Part shown: positions 34,017 through 44,870 of the stretch, in pieces | Layout: every line of letters starts with the position of its first letter | Numbering within the stretch: position 1 is the stretch's first letter | Source: Tetraselmis striata | Taxonomy: Eukaryota; Chlorophyta; Chlorodendrophyceae; Chlorodendrales; Chlorodendraceae | NCBI GenBank assembly: GCA_006384855.1 | Contig: VCJN01001388.1 | Location: 124,001-188,000 of the forward strand | Length of the DNA stretch: 64,000 nt | Direction of reading: 5' to 3' | Program-made: the position numbers and the translations under genes | Notes under the pieces: generated by a model | Database searches by the model: none | Seen by the model: the letters and a program-made list of their open reading frames with translations, nothing else | What the model was told of the DNA's origin: nothing

Positions 34017-34212
34017 TGTGTGTCGAAATCGTGAAAGGCCTATCGAAAGCGGGATTCATAGAATCGTCGCACGCCAAAACCGATAAACACCCGGTCGGAT
34101 TAAATAAGTGGAGATATCGATGCCAAGCGGACAAATCGACACTAAATCGAATGAATCGTGAGCTATATCAGAATCGGATCGTTATCCAGTCGGCGGAATG
34201 CATGCCTATCGG

Positions 34213-34892
34213 ACTGTCAACATCGGCACGAGTAAAGTCTTCAGCGGGACAGAATATTCCGGTCTACAACGGGACAAGGTAGGTCTCAAATTCGCGAGAC
34301 AAAAAGGTTCGTCTACAGCGGGACGGCATAATTCTGATATCATCGGGAGAAAGTAGTTCGGTTATCAGCGGGACGAAGCATTTCGGTCATTAGCGGGACG
34401 CAATCGATCTGTCATAAGCGGGGCGAGCTTGTTATTTCACGAGCGCGACGAAATAGTTATGTCATCAACGCGGCGAGATATTTCTGTACTCAACGGGATG
34501 AAATCGTTTTGTCATTAGTGGGACGAAATAGGTTCTGTCAACAGCGGGACAAAATCGTCATGTCATCAACGGCAGGACGCCATTTATCATCAACGAAATG
34601 GTTCTGTCAATAGCGGGATGACATCAGTCTATCATAAGCGGGACGAAATCGGTCCATCATCAGCGGGACAAATGGTTGTCAGGAGCGGGACGAAATAGTT
34701 ATGTCATCAGCGGGACGAAATCGGTATGTCATCAGCGGGACGAAATCGGTATGTCATCAGCAAGATGAAATCATTCTGTCATCAGTGGGACGAAATTGTT
34801 ATGTCACCAGCCGGACGAAATATGTTTGTCATCAGGGGGAAGAAATCGTTCTGTCATCAGCGGGACAATATGGGCCTTTCTTACCACGGAGA
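34213..34892. repeat. 25-bp minisatellite, ~27 copies
   Basis: Tandem unit close to GTCATCAGCGGGACGAAATC plus about five variable bases. The right end (34690-34880) is most uniform, with exact 25-bp spacing. Units to the left diverge progressively. 25 is not a multiple of 3, so the frames running through it are not evidence for a protein. Confidence 0.9.
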
Positions 34893-35245
34893 AATCTTTG
34901 TCATTTATGGAGGCAAGTGCTTCTTGAAGGTCTCGCTGTTGCTGTATGTCGTGGAAAGGCATGATCTCGACATGACCGAGGTCATCTGAGAAGAAGTGCT
35001 CGAGGCCGAACCTAAGAAACCCCCATAATTCCGAATTCGGCATAGATCGGTTACATTTCCGTAATAATTCTACAATTTGAGCATCAGTTTTCGCACCCCG
35101 AATTAATTTTTAACACCGGCAGGTTACCCCGCTCGGTGGGTTTTCGTATTTCGTTGATACTCGAAAAATGCTCATCAACTTACACTTGGATAACAGTTCG
35201 CTTACCATTAATTTTGAAGCGTAGTGTAACGCAATAAATTTTTGG

Positions 35246-35942
35246 TCATATTGGTAATATAGAGGTTTGATTACACCGGGCTAGTCTGTCACCGGTATTG
35301 GTAACGTTTAGATACTACTTTGAATGCTAGCTAGAAGTACATGTACTCGCAGTACGCGTACCGCTTGGACTTCCCCACACCGGTTCGCGTAGGTACTCGT
35401 TTCTGAAGACCGTAAACGGGTCTCAAATCCGAGATGTGTAGCTGGCAACGCTTTTTGGCTACGTGGCACGCGCTACGTGCGTAGTATTAGCACGTGACCG
35501 CTCGCGCTCCTCCCTCATCATCCCGCCGCCAGCCCCATCCCTGCCCGCGACACACAAGACGAGGCACCTGAACGCCACCATATGCCTACGTTAGCGCGCT
35601 GCTACCGCGGTATGCGCGTGATGGTGCCGGCCGGTGTGTTCGATTGGCATCGGTGGGGCGGGATGGGTTGGCGAGACGGGTGGTCACGTGGGCTCCGAGC
35701 TTTGATCAAATGACGTTATATTTGACTGTATCCACCGGATACTAATCACTATTCGCACTCGTTTCGGTAGTTGCAGCTCAGGATTGTGACCCCGCTGTAC
35801 ACAGCTTTAACCCCGGGAGGATTTCATTTAGCGAGTAGCCGGGGAACCGGTGTGCCGATGTCCAGCGGCGCTAGCGACAGCATGCGACAGCCTTGCTACA
35901 TGACGCACCCGCACCACGAGGGGAGTCCACCTTCTGCCTTTG
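35246..35942. repeat. 220-bp dispersed repeat, copy 1, interrupted
   Basis: 35246-35375 and 35855-35942 together match 41879-42095: TTGGTAATATAGAGGTTTGA, CTCGCAGTACGCGTACCGCT, then GATGTCCAGCGGCGCTAGCG and CCGCACCACGAGGGGA. The copy at 41.9 kb is continuous, so it is the uninterrupted form. Confidence 0.85.
35376..35854. mobile_element. 479-bp TIR insertion (non-autonomous)
   Basis: Starts CACACCGGTTC and ends GAACCGGTGTG, with the inverted match extending imperfectly to ~24 bp (ACTCG shared). It sits inside a dispersed repeat whose unoccupied form is seen at 42015. Comparing the two gives the empty site CTTCCCGATGTCC and a likely 2-bp target duplication (CC). No coding capacity for a transposase. 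Confidence 0.75.
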
Positions 35943-36066
35943 CGCCAGCTGACCATTTAGCGTAACGGCGCCGCACCTCTCGTAGTAGGTGTGCAAGGTG
36001 TGAATATCTCTACGAGTGGACGGTCTCGACGACTAGTCTTCCACCACGACACTTGCGCACGCTACG

Positions 36067-36324
36067 ATGGCAGGCGGCAAGAAGGCGGCAGACCCTACGA
36101 AGGCAACGCCAGCCGACAGTTTGGCCGACACGCCCGCGGAGCCGACGGAGACGACACGGCACACGACAACGCTTGCGTTACTGCAAGCGCTAGCGTTGAA
36201 GGTGCACGCTTTATCGACCCGCTCGGGGGAACATGACAACAACAAGCACAAGGAGCGGCGCGACATTCCCTCGGACGACGGCGAAGTCGGCGAGGGTGGT
36301 ACATCGCGTAACCCGGTACCGTAG
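36067..36324 (+). CDS. hypothetical small protein
   Basis: An 85-residue frame from ATG to TAG: MAGGKKAADPTKATPADSLA, then LALLQALALKVHALSTRSGE and an acidic-basic tail. It could be the first exon of the gene whose later exons lie at 36.9-37.5 kb; no splice-consistent join was found. No family recognised. Confidence 0.3.
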   Translation: MAGGKKAADPTKATPADSLADTPAEPTETTRHTTTLALLQALALKVHALSTRSGEHDNNKHKERRDIPSDDGEVGEGGTSRNPVP

Positions 36325-36929
36325 TGCGAAAACTGCCCGAATATGTTATATCCAAGATGTCGTTTTCCGCCCCACTCAGCTGCACGCGTGCGGGTGTGGC
36401 ACAGCGCCATGTACATGCCAACCCACTCGTCACCCTGCCACATTCTTAGTCACAGCCACTCACCGCCCCGCAACCAACCGAAGCACCGGCCCTCGCAGGG
36501 GCGCAATGGACCCAATACGGGACTTTCGGCTGCCTGGCGCGGCTACTCTGGCCTCAGAGGCCAAGCAGTTCGGCATCTCCGTGGCCACCCTCAAGAACCA
36601 GTGCAGTGCGCGCACGCCCACCCACCCACATCCCTCAACTTCGCACCTATGCCGTTGCTTTACTCCGCCTAGGAAAAGTTTCTCTAACGGTCCGGGGACC
36701 TAGCCACGTGTATTAGGCAACTTTCTGGCTTAGTGGATTCTCTGCTAGTGTGTTTTACAGTCCCCTAGTCCGGTTTTCGTGGATGGGTATTTCTGTGGCA
36801 ATGCGCGAGTCGGAGGATGGCACCGGCGGGGGCGTGGCCATGGACTAAACCTCGCTACCCGAACCACGACGGCACCAGGTTCATGGACCTCTCCTCGGAT
36901 GTGGACTAGGACGTGGGGGGTAGTGGGTC

Positions 36930-37534
36930 GGAGTGGGCGTACAAGGGGAGGACGATTTGGAGCTGGCCCCGACTACCGGGTGCGTCCTGACGGCCCCGGA
37001 GCGTCTCGTCAAGCACGGCACCGTCGAATGCGGTGCCGCTTACTGCTTGCCCAACCTCGCCGAGGCGCGCGGAGGCCTTCATCATCACGGACGTCGATGG
37101 CGGGCAGCCCACCGGCCTGCTCTACAAGTGAGCGCCGCAACGTGTATGTGCGATGGCGGTGGGGTTGGGTGATTGATAATTACAATTAAGTAGAAATGCC
37201 AGTCGTACTATCTACATGCCATTCTAACTTTTCTGTTGCCGCCCCCGGCCCGCCCTTCAGGATACCGGCCGGCACACTCTGCCGGCCGGGCAAGCATGGA
37301 CGCCGGCAGCCACCCGCGCTCTTCCACCCCAAGGCAGCCAAAGGTCGGAAGCCCCGGCGTGCCGATGGGACGGTAGGCAAGTACTGCGGTATTAGCGACA
37401 GGGTGTCCCCTAGCATGCTTAGGGTTGCCGGCATGCTTAAAGATGCCCAGGCCCGCCTTGAGAGAGAGCAGCGCAAGAGAGTGCGTGAGAGAAAGAAGGT
37501 GCTCATTGTCATGAAGGCGGCGGCCATGCGCTAG
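36930..37534 (+). CDS. unidentified gene, 3' exons
   Basis: Two exons are well linked. The exon ending at 37130 (EAFIITDVDGGQPTGLLY) has donor GTGAGC in phase 2. The exon 37260-37534 begins after CCCTTCAG and gives K-IPAGTLCRPGKHGRRQPP, then a basic tail (LEREQRKRVRERKKVLIVMK) and a TAG stop. Upstream, a protein-like segment (APERLVKHGTVECGAAYCLP NLAEA) lies in another frame, so a one-base change or a missed intron separates it near 37065. No family recognised; the lysine/arginine-rich C terminus suggests nucleic-acid contact (inference). Confidence 0.4.
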
Positions 37535-37935
37535 CCGCGTGATGTAATATTTTCACTACATCTCTCAAACTTTGGATCGCAATTGTCATGAAAAAGCTAT
37601 TACAATGTTTCTATGGGGGGAAATGGCTGCGGCTCCCGTGGGCGAAGCCCGCTTGGTGCCCGGGGGGGGGGGGGGGGGAGTGCGGGGCGGGAGGGGGGGG
37701 GGCGCTCTACGTGGGCGTAGCGCGCTTCTTGCCCTATGGGCCGCGCTTCGGCCGCTCTGGTGTGGGCATCTCATGTTGGTGGCTTTCGTAAATTTTCATG
37801 TGGCCAAGGACCTGCCCCAACCCTGAACTCTGGGTGCCCAGCAGCGCCCCTCCGGTAGGCAGTCTTTGTGACGGTCACGCTGAGCAAGTGAGCGTGCTCA
37901 GACCCGTGGCGATCACAGTTCAGCAGGTCGCCATA
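37535..37935. other. no gene seen; G run
   Basis: Contains G runs at 37663-37678 and 37691-37700. Nothing else recognised. Confidence 0.5.
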
Positions 37936-39102
37936 CTAGCTTATGTAATCAGGGATATGGCACTGCAGAATGTGGCAGTACACGGTGGCAGCGTCATTCT
38001 CACCTGCAACATTGACAAATGCATGCACGAATTTCTCTGCCACCTGCTTGACATGTTGTGCGCGAGCCTCCTGCAGGTGCAGAGGTGACAGCTGGGCGGT
38101 GCCAAGTACGCGAGCTGGGTCCACGGGCTCCAGCAGCAGCTCCAAGCTCTGGAGTTGCTTGCAGATTTCCCAGGCAGTCTGCGCCTTCACATCATCGGGG
38201 GCGCTTACCGTTGGGCAAGTCTCCCTGACGTGCTCCAGCGCCTTGTCGTACTTGGCGATAAGCTTCACGCACTCTGCGCCGATGAAGGACTCCTTCTTCA
38301 TGGCAATGGAGACAGCAACTTGCTTCTTGTTCTTTCTCTTCTTGCTGTTGACTGTGATGCCGAGCTCGTCGAACATCCACTGCCGCAGGGCCTGTAGGTA
38401 CTCTGGGGTGGCGCAATGGCACCGGACTGTGTAGTAGTACATGCCCGCCGTGATGCAAAGGTTGGTGTGCATGAGATCATGTATCTTATGCTTGGCTTAG
38501 ATGTGCAGCAGTGGGGGCTTGGGGTACCTGCAATGTGCATATAGTTATAAACAATTAGCAACATAGTATTACCAATCAGCATGAAACATGTCAATACATA
38601 TGCAAACGCTGCAAAACAATTCGAGATAACAGACCTCTCCGCAGCATGCAACCTTAGTTGCAAATTCCCTCAGTTCCTTCTTTATCTCCTTTGGGGGGAC
38701 ATCGGGGATCATCTTATTGCAGCACGGGCACGTGTATGCCTTGTCCACGATGCCCTTTACAAAATTGTGAGACGCGCATGCCGGCTAGCTCCTTCTCCTT
38801 GTTATGTACCGCCGGGCTGGCTGCTCGGCGCGCTGCACCGCCTCGCCCTCACAGAGCTGCATCACCTCAGCATGCAGCTCAGCCAGTTGTTCCTCCACGC
38901 TCCGGCGTGCGAATTGTTGCTCCTGTGCTGTTGATTTGGTGGCCGCCAGGTGCGACTCCAACGAGGCGACCGCGCCATCGCGCCCGGCGTGCGGGCGGGC
39001 AGCGTAGCGCCGTGGCCCACGCACATTGCTGACGAAGGGCCCAGCGCGTGCCGCTTTCGAGGCCTCGTCATTGCCTTGGCGGGTCGAGGCCGTCGACAAC
39101 AA
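37936..39102 (-). CDS. unidentified intron-containing gene with Cys-pair module
   Basis: Minus-strand exons read from high to low coordinates. About 39100-38815 (SNVRGPRRYAARPHAGRD, then a coiled-coil-like run SVEEQLAELHAEVMQL). About 38750-38635 (GIVDKAYTCPCCNKMIPDVP, then ATKVACCGE, donor GTCTGT), with C-x2-C and CC pairs suggesting a zinc site. Then 38490-37936 after an AAG acceptor in phase 0 (HKIHDLMHTNLCITAGMYYY, LQALRQWMFDELGITVNSKK, FVHAFVNVAGENDAATVYCH) ending at TAG. The join of the second and third exons is in frame; the join of the first two is not resolved. No family recognised. Intact frames of this length suggest a real or recently active gene. Confidence 0.45.
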
Positions 39103-39559
39103 TAGCTGGTGCCTTTGTTACTCGCGTTTTGAGGGCGACGGGCGGGCGGGCCGTTGCCTAATGCCGCGTCCGCGGGCGATTCGGTACCCCAGACAGCACC
39201 ATCGCGGTCAAACCCTGTAACTACTAGTGCCCCCCAACCCCCCCCCCCCCCCCCCCCCCCCCCCCGGCGCCCCACGGTCCTCTTGCCACTCTCTTGGACT
39301 GACCGACGACCGACCTCGGTGGGCCATGTGGCAGGGATGGCATGGCACCACCGCCGGCGGCTGTGCCTGGCGCTTTTGTATTGTCCGTGGTGTATTCGGA
39401 ATCCGAACTACGGTACGGGTTACCGCGGGAATTTGTGTGGGCAAGGAGCCGGAGCACGACGCCCGGACAACCGCTGCTACGGGGGGTGCGCGCGGCGCCA
39501 CGGCAGTGTTCATCGACCCTCGGGATTGGGAAGACCTCTTGCCCCCGGCGTACCAAGAC

Positions 39560-40928
39560 TGCCCCCCCCCCCCCCCCCCCCCCGCCGGGCGCCTCACGCC
39601 CGAGCCTGTGGCGGCCCCGTAACGACAAGGTCGACCGCTACCTCACTGAGGCCAACAAGACTGCGTCGCGCGACGAGTACCACCACCTGCTGTGCTATGG
39701 CATCTACCGCGCCGCCGCTAACGCGGCGGCTTAGACAGCTTTGGCTACGCTTCTCGCGCCCGATATCCCCACCCAAGACCGCGTCGACGCCCTCGACCTA
39801 CTCGACGCCACGCATCGCACGCTTGAAGCCGTGGGCGACGCGGATGAGGCAAGGCTCACCTACCTTCGCGTCGGCGTGGGCAGAGACTACCGCCAGTACG
39901 TACGGCAGTGCCATCCGCCCATTCCTACCGTTCTGCGCTGAGCATGGTGTGCCGGCCCTAGTTTCCACGGCGGCAACCGTCGCGCGCTACATCGCGTGGC
40001 AGGGTTTGCGGGGGACTATCAAGGTAGCCAGTCTGCAGCCTTACCTTTCCGCGATCAACGGTTTCTACCGCGACCACGGCGCGGAGCCGGTGGCGCAAGG
40101 CGACCTCATCAGCAAGGTGAGAAAGGGCCTCGCGGCATCGCAAATTGAGCCAGACCCGCCTGGGGTCCGCACCCACGTGCCCGCCCGGTTGACCACACGG
40201 ACATTGCGGCTGACGGAGACCCTGCGTGAGGAGTTGGGACCCACATGAACCCGCGACCAGCTTCCTCGTATCCTCTTGTTCCGCGCCGCGATGGCAGTCG
40301 TTGCCATGTATGTGTTCTACGCGGGTGGCAAGGCTGGCGTGGCCTGCCAAACGGTCGATTTGACGGTTACTGCAGATGGCACAATCCTATTGTACCATCG
40401 GGACCGAACAGGCAGACGAGGGCAGCACCGTGACCGTAAGTTACAGTGCCAGATTCCGGCTCGCGCGCAGCCCCGGATTGCGGCCATGGTGCTCTATTCT
40501 GATGCCGCACGCGCAGTTTACTACTGCGGTCAGCGCGGACTGCCAGCAGCCCGGTGGGCAGTGACCCATGACGGGCCGGCGGCATCGTGGACATCGGTCA
40601 CCGTTACATACTGGTTGCAGTTAGTGGCACATATGTTGGACCCGCCTCCCGCACCCGCCTCCCGCCCGGGTTTGTGTGGACGTCACACTCTCTCCGCAAA
40701 GGCGCGGTCACTGCGGCGTATGCCATCGGCGTGGCGCTGCAGAAGATCAAGCACTTTGGCAGTTGGGCGCAGTTGTCCAACGTCGTGCTCGACTAGTACA
40801 TCAATCCCACGGCGCTGCCGTGTGCGGCATCGTGGCAGCTCTTCGGTTGGCTTACCCGTTGGGGTGGGCCGCCAGCGACAGGCTGCCCGCCCATGGGCGG
40901 CATGCTGGCAAATGCGGCCCCTCATAGA
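39560..40928 (+). pseudogene. broken tyrosine-recombinase element remnant
   Basis: Fossil of an element related to the one at 1685-4911. Recombinase parts are recognisable: a core-binding domain (SLQPYLSAINGFYRDHGAEP, TVARYIAWQGLRG) and the late catalytic region (FVWTSHSLRKGAVTAAYAIG, KHFGSWAQLSNVVLD). It is broken in several places and no flanking repeats were found. Divergence from the 2-kb recombinase is high, so it is a different, older lineage. Right next to it, at 40929, a TIR element begins. Confidence 0.65.
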
Positions 40929-41864
40929 GGGTTCCCGCTAAATTTATAGCTCAAATTAGATAGCTATCGACATCGCGCCACGTCGCCCGCATAACCGCGC
41001 TTTATGTAATTTACCGCCGCTTTGCTACTCCGCAGCTGCTTTACCTCCGCCGCGTCTGCGATCGCGTCCTCGTCGGGCGCCCGAGGGTCCCCCTCCTCAT
41101 CCTCCCACTCCATGTCCACCCAACCCGTCAGCTTCAGCTTGTTCCGCATGTCACTCCACTCCTTGAACCCGGCCTCGCCCTTTTTCAGCACGACCGTGGG
41201 ATCGCGCTGTTGGTTCTTGACCGCCGACCACTGACTGTCGTTCATGTCGGCCTTCCGCTCGCTACCCGCCCGCCACACCGCCACCATGGCCTTCACCTTC
41301 TCCGACAGGTTTTTCCCCACCGGCAGCTCAATGTCCGCTGCAGGAGCCACCTCCAGCAGATCCTCGCGTAGCTTGGACTCCAGCTATGCCTAATCCCCCC
41401 ACTGCTTCGACCGCCAGTACGCGGGGACGCCTGCGCCGTCGGCGGCGCGCCGCGGCGCCAAGATCCACGAGAGTTCGCTGTCTCACCGCTTTGACCAAGC
41501 ATACCCGGACGAGTGGTTGTTGGTCTTCTCGGCTGCGCGGGACATAGTGGACAACATGGCGCGGGTCACTGGGTGTTGAGTGGGTGCAAGCGGTGGCGGC
41601 GGACGTGGGTTGCTGGAAGATGCAGAGTGGAGCTCGCGCGGGTGGACCTCCCCAGCAGTCCCACGGGCCGCGGAATTTAAGAGCTATCCAATTCATTTTA
41701 CCGGTCATAACAGAAGCTATCCAAATCGCCAAAATCCGCGGCGAGCTATCTATTTGCGAGCAATTAGATAGCTCGGAGAGCTATCTAATTGCGTACGCGG
41801 GCGTTACGCGCTGACGTGTCAATAAAGTGCTATCTAATTAGAGCTATATTTTTAGCGGGAACCC
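40929..41864. mobile_element. ~936-bp TIR element
   Basis: The left end is GGTTCCCGCTAAATTTATAG continuing CTCAAATTAGATAGC. The right end is its reverse complement with few mismatches (GCTATCTAATTAGAGCTATA then TTTTTAGCGGGAACC). Sub-terminal AGCTATCTAATT motifs recur at 41690-41790. No clear target duplication. The interior carries a coding remnant on the minus strand (next entry) but no recognisable transposase, so it is non-autonomous or carries captured sequence. Confidence 0.65.
40967..41383 (-). CDS. unidentified ORF inside the TIR element
   Basis: The frame is open from about 41383 to 40967 on the minus strand: LESKLREDLLEVAPAADIEL, KVKAMVAVWRAGSERKADMN, GFKEWSDMRNKLKLTGWVDM and an acidic stretch (EWEDEEGDPRAPDEDAIAD). 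Further upstream (41545-41395) similar coding (AEKTNNHSSGYAWSKR, SWILAPRRAADGAGVPAYWR) is interrupted by stops. Family not recognised. It may be a transposon accessory protein or a captured host fragment. Confidence 0.35.
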
Positions 41865-41878
41865 GCTAATGGTTAAAT

Positions 41879-42095
41879 GGTTATATTGGTAATATAGAGG
41901 TTTGATCACACCGGGCTATTCTGTCACCGGTACTGATAATGTTAAGATTCTACTTTGAATGCTAGCTACCAGTAGCTACCTGTACTCGCAGTACGCGTAC
42001 CGCTTGGACTTCCCGATGTCCAGCGGCGCTAGCGACAGCATTCGACAGCCCTGCTACATGACGCACCCGCACCACGAGGGGAATCCACCTTCTGC
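41879..42095. repeat. 220-bp dispersed repeat, copy 2, uninterrupted
   Basis: Pairs with 35246-35375 plus 35855-35942. This copy shows the empty site (about 42012-42018) for the 479-bp insertion. Confidence 0.85.
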
Positions 42096-42099
42096 CTCA

Positions 42100-44870
42100 C
42101 CAGTTGGCGCAATCCACCCACCCCGCTATGCTACCCTTTTCAATGCGGACAGTACGCCCCGTGGGCCTACTCACACCCAAAAATGTAAGAGATTTACATC
42201 TTTGGCAAAGGCGGCCCCACAATGGTTAAATGTTCGTACATTTAACCATGATATTGCGTAAATAATATTCCGTAACTACCATATTGCGTGAACACCTCTA
42301 CAGGTACGGGTACCGTACTCGTACGATGTCGGCAGCATCGTTTGGAGTCTATACACACCACGACTCGGAGTCTACTGCCGATACCTGCTGGATGTAATTA
42401 TTAGTCGAGCAAGTTCCCTTATCCCTAAATGCTCCGTCGTGTTTAAAATACTCAACACTTGAGCAACTGTTGGGCAACAAAGCGCCGCCGCACGCAGCGA
42501 ACGATTGTCGAGACGCCTTGTTTGGGCACGCGACAAGGGTGATGTCGTGCATGACAGCAACGGCCGTCCCGACGGCACGGACGCTCTCCATCTCGTCCGT
42601 ACCGGTTTGTTGTGGTAGACGTAGCTCTCGTCGTTGACAGCCGTGACGCTTGACGGCCATGGTACCGAACGCGTGCGCCACACCTAACCTCCAGATATTG
42701 AATCACTGCAAGAGGTTGCTCCTCCTCTGCGGGAGCCCCGTAGCCCGTAGGCCGGTACTGTGACTCGGCTACGGGTGATGAGGTTAAAACCCCCCAACGG
42801 GGACCCCCTAGCTCCACCACATCGTTGTGCACATGGTCACCAAACCTCTCTCGGCTGCCAAACCGATTGGGCAGGATTGGGAAACAACTTCGGGTACACG
42901 ACCCATGTAAACCACAGTTACCGGGGGGGGGGGGGGGGGGGGGTTGCTGTCGCTGCCGACGAAGAAACGCATGAGCGTGGCACGACGACTCGCACCGACA
43001 ACGTGGTCCCCGGTGCAGACTTAATCAGCCATGGACCTCACGCGCGCAAGTGCGCGAAGCCGCGGCATTGAGCTAGCTGGAAGATGGTCTGGCGAGTGGC
43101 GGTGGCTGCCCTGAGTAGCTTCCCGGCCGGAAGCGGAGCGTCACTGGCGGTAGCGCAACCCGTACTGGCGGTACCGGAAATATAGCTGGGTGGAACCACA
43201 AAACCGTACGGGAAGCGCTAGGGCGGTTTGCATGTCTTCTGGAAGAGGAAACCCCAAAAACCAATATTTATTTAGATCATATCGTCGCGCGGGCTTTGTG
43301 CCGCTATCCGTTATCTAACCGTTGTTTAAGCGAATAATCCGTTATCCTGTGAAGGCAGCGGCAGGGCATATTGCAGTACATACGGCGGTAGCTCCAGCAT
43401 ATAAAATGCGTGAGCTAGCTGCAGATGGTCGCTCCTACATACTCCATCTTAGCAAATGTCTAATTATTACATCAATAGGGCTTATAGCAAATGGTCGATA
43501 AGTAGTCCTGACACACACCTGGTAATTTACAGCTGTTGCTGGTACTGGTGTGAATTACAAGAAGGGCAGTAACAACTATTGCTGGTACTGGTGTGAATTA
43601 CAAAAAGGGCAGTTCCCCAGAATTAGAAAATCAATTGCTGGTACTGGTTTGAATTACAAAAGCGTAAGCAACAAGAGCCTACCGAGTAGTACAACGTGGT
43701 ACTGGTACCTGTAGTCGCTACACAAAAAACATCAGCACATTCCCTGACACCTCTCCTCCGTTGCCTTCGTCCGGTCTCGGCCCCTACCGTTACAGTCTTG
43801 CTGCCGCGTTAAGATTTCAAGGATATCGTAAGTTCAAGGTGGCGCTGCTCATCTATCCACGACTGCCAGTTCATGTGCCTCTGCTGCGCCAATTCCTACG
43901 GCGAGACGTTCCACTACTGAACATCAAGTGAAGAGTACCGAAGGATATTCGCACATGTACCTGTAGTCGCTACTGTATCGTCGCTGCGAACCCCGTACAG
44001 CCTTACCTGCAGAATCACACAGAGATTTGAAGCTGCCGTTGCTCAGCCTACAGGCGTGTGCTTCATTCCGGGACGAGCTTCAAGTTCTGCCCGGCGACGG
44101 AGACTGCGAGCCCCCAACGCGGCTTGTGACTGCTGCCTATTGCAAATTCGCGATGGGGGACGAGCAGCGAGCCCCAGCACAAGTGCTGTCCGGCCTAATT
44201 GTAAGTCCCGGCAGAGGATGCAAAGCAGGGTTCACATACTCCAAATTTGCCGACGACAGGATCGCAAGTCTAACGTTGTCATTCACAGTGCTAGTACTAG
44301 TCGCTTTGTAGATCCCCCCCCGCCCCCCCGAGAAAGCACCAACTACTTAAAACGACTCACTGACGTTCAGGGGGGCGTTTTTCGTTTGTCACGCTGCCCG
44401 CCCCGTCCACGCTGCCTTGCACCGGTAGCCCTTCCTTCGGCCCGTTGTCCCAGCGTCCAGACACATCTACACGCTGTAAAGCCCTATGGCAACGATGTAC
44501 ATATCGAAATCCAAGGCCTCCTCACGTTCCAATCATACGGTGACTTGTTGGGGCTACCAGCAGCCCTGAACGACATGCCGACGCGCAGCTCCTCCCCCAG
44601 TGCCGCCTAGCGCTGCGCGCCCGACTATCGATTGCTAGCGCTACTGCTTCCGCCACTCATTACCGCGCGTGGCGCGGCGGCGATCACGCGCGCATATTAC
44701 ATACCAGGCCCAAAACAAAAACTCCCCCCCCCCCCCCCCCCCCAATCAAATACACATCAAATTTGATAGATATCTAGGATGCATATCTAAGATACATATC
44801 TAACAATCCAGATTTGCTCTGCAACCCTAACACTGTCCCCCTGAACTGTCATTTCGACATTTCGCTTTAG
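42100..44870. other. no confirmed gene
   Basis: Contains a 20+ base G run (42920-42942), a three-unit degenerate tandem repeat at 43536-43670 (TTGCTGGTACTGGTGTGAAT, with a related single unit at 54368) and a 17-base C run (44727-44743). A possible first exon of the dynamin-related gene is ATG 44575 to 44599 (MPTRSSSP), which has the required phase 1 and a GTGCCG donor; this is weak. Confidence 0.4.

Noticed and set aside
34200-34900. CRISPR array
   Set aside because: The repeats are directly tandem with no unique spacers of constant length, and the DNA is eukaryotic.
34701-34989. Repetitive plus-strand protein with ISGTKSVCHQQ-like units
   Set aside because: It comes from the 25-bp minisatellite read in shifting frames, not from a coding repeat.
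39154-40248. 364-codon plus-strand frame treated as one protein
   Set aside because: Its first half is GC-rich chance coding across C runs; only the second half matches a recombinase core-binding domain, and that belongs to a broken element.
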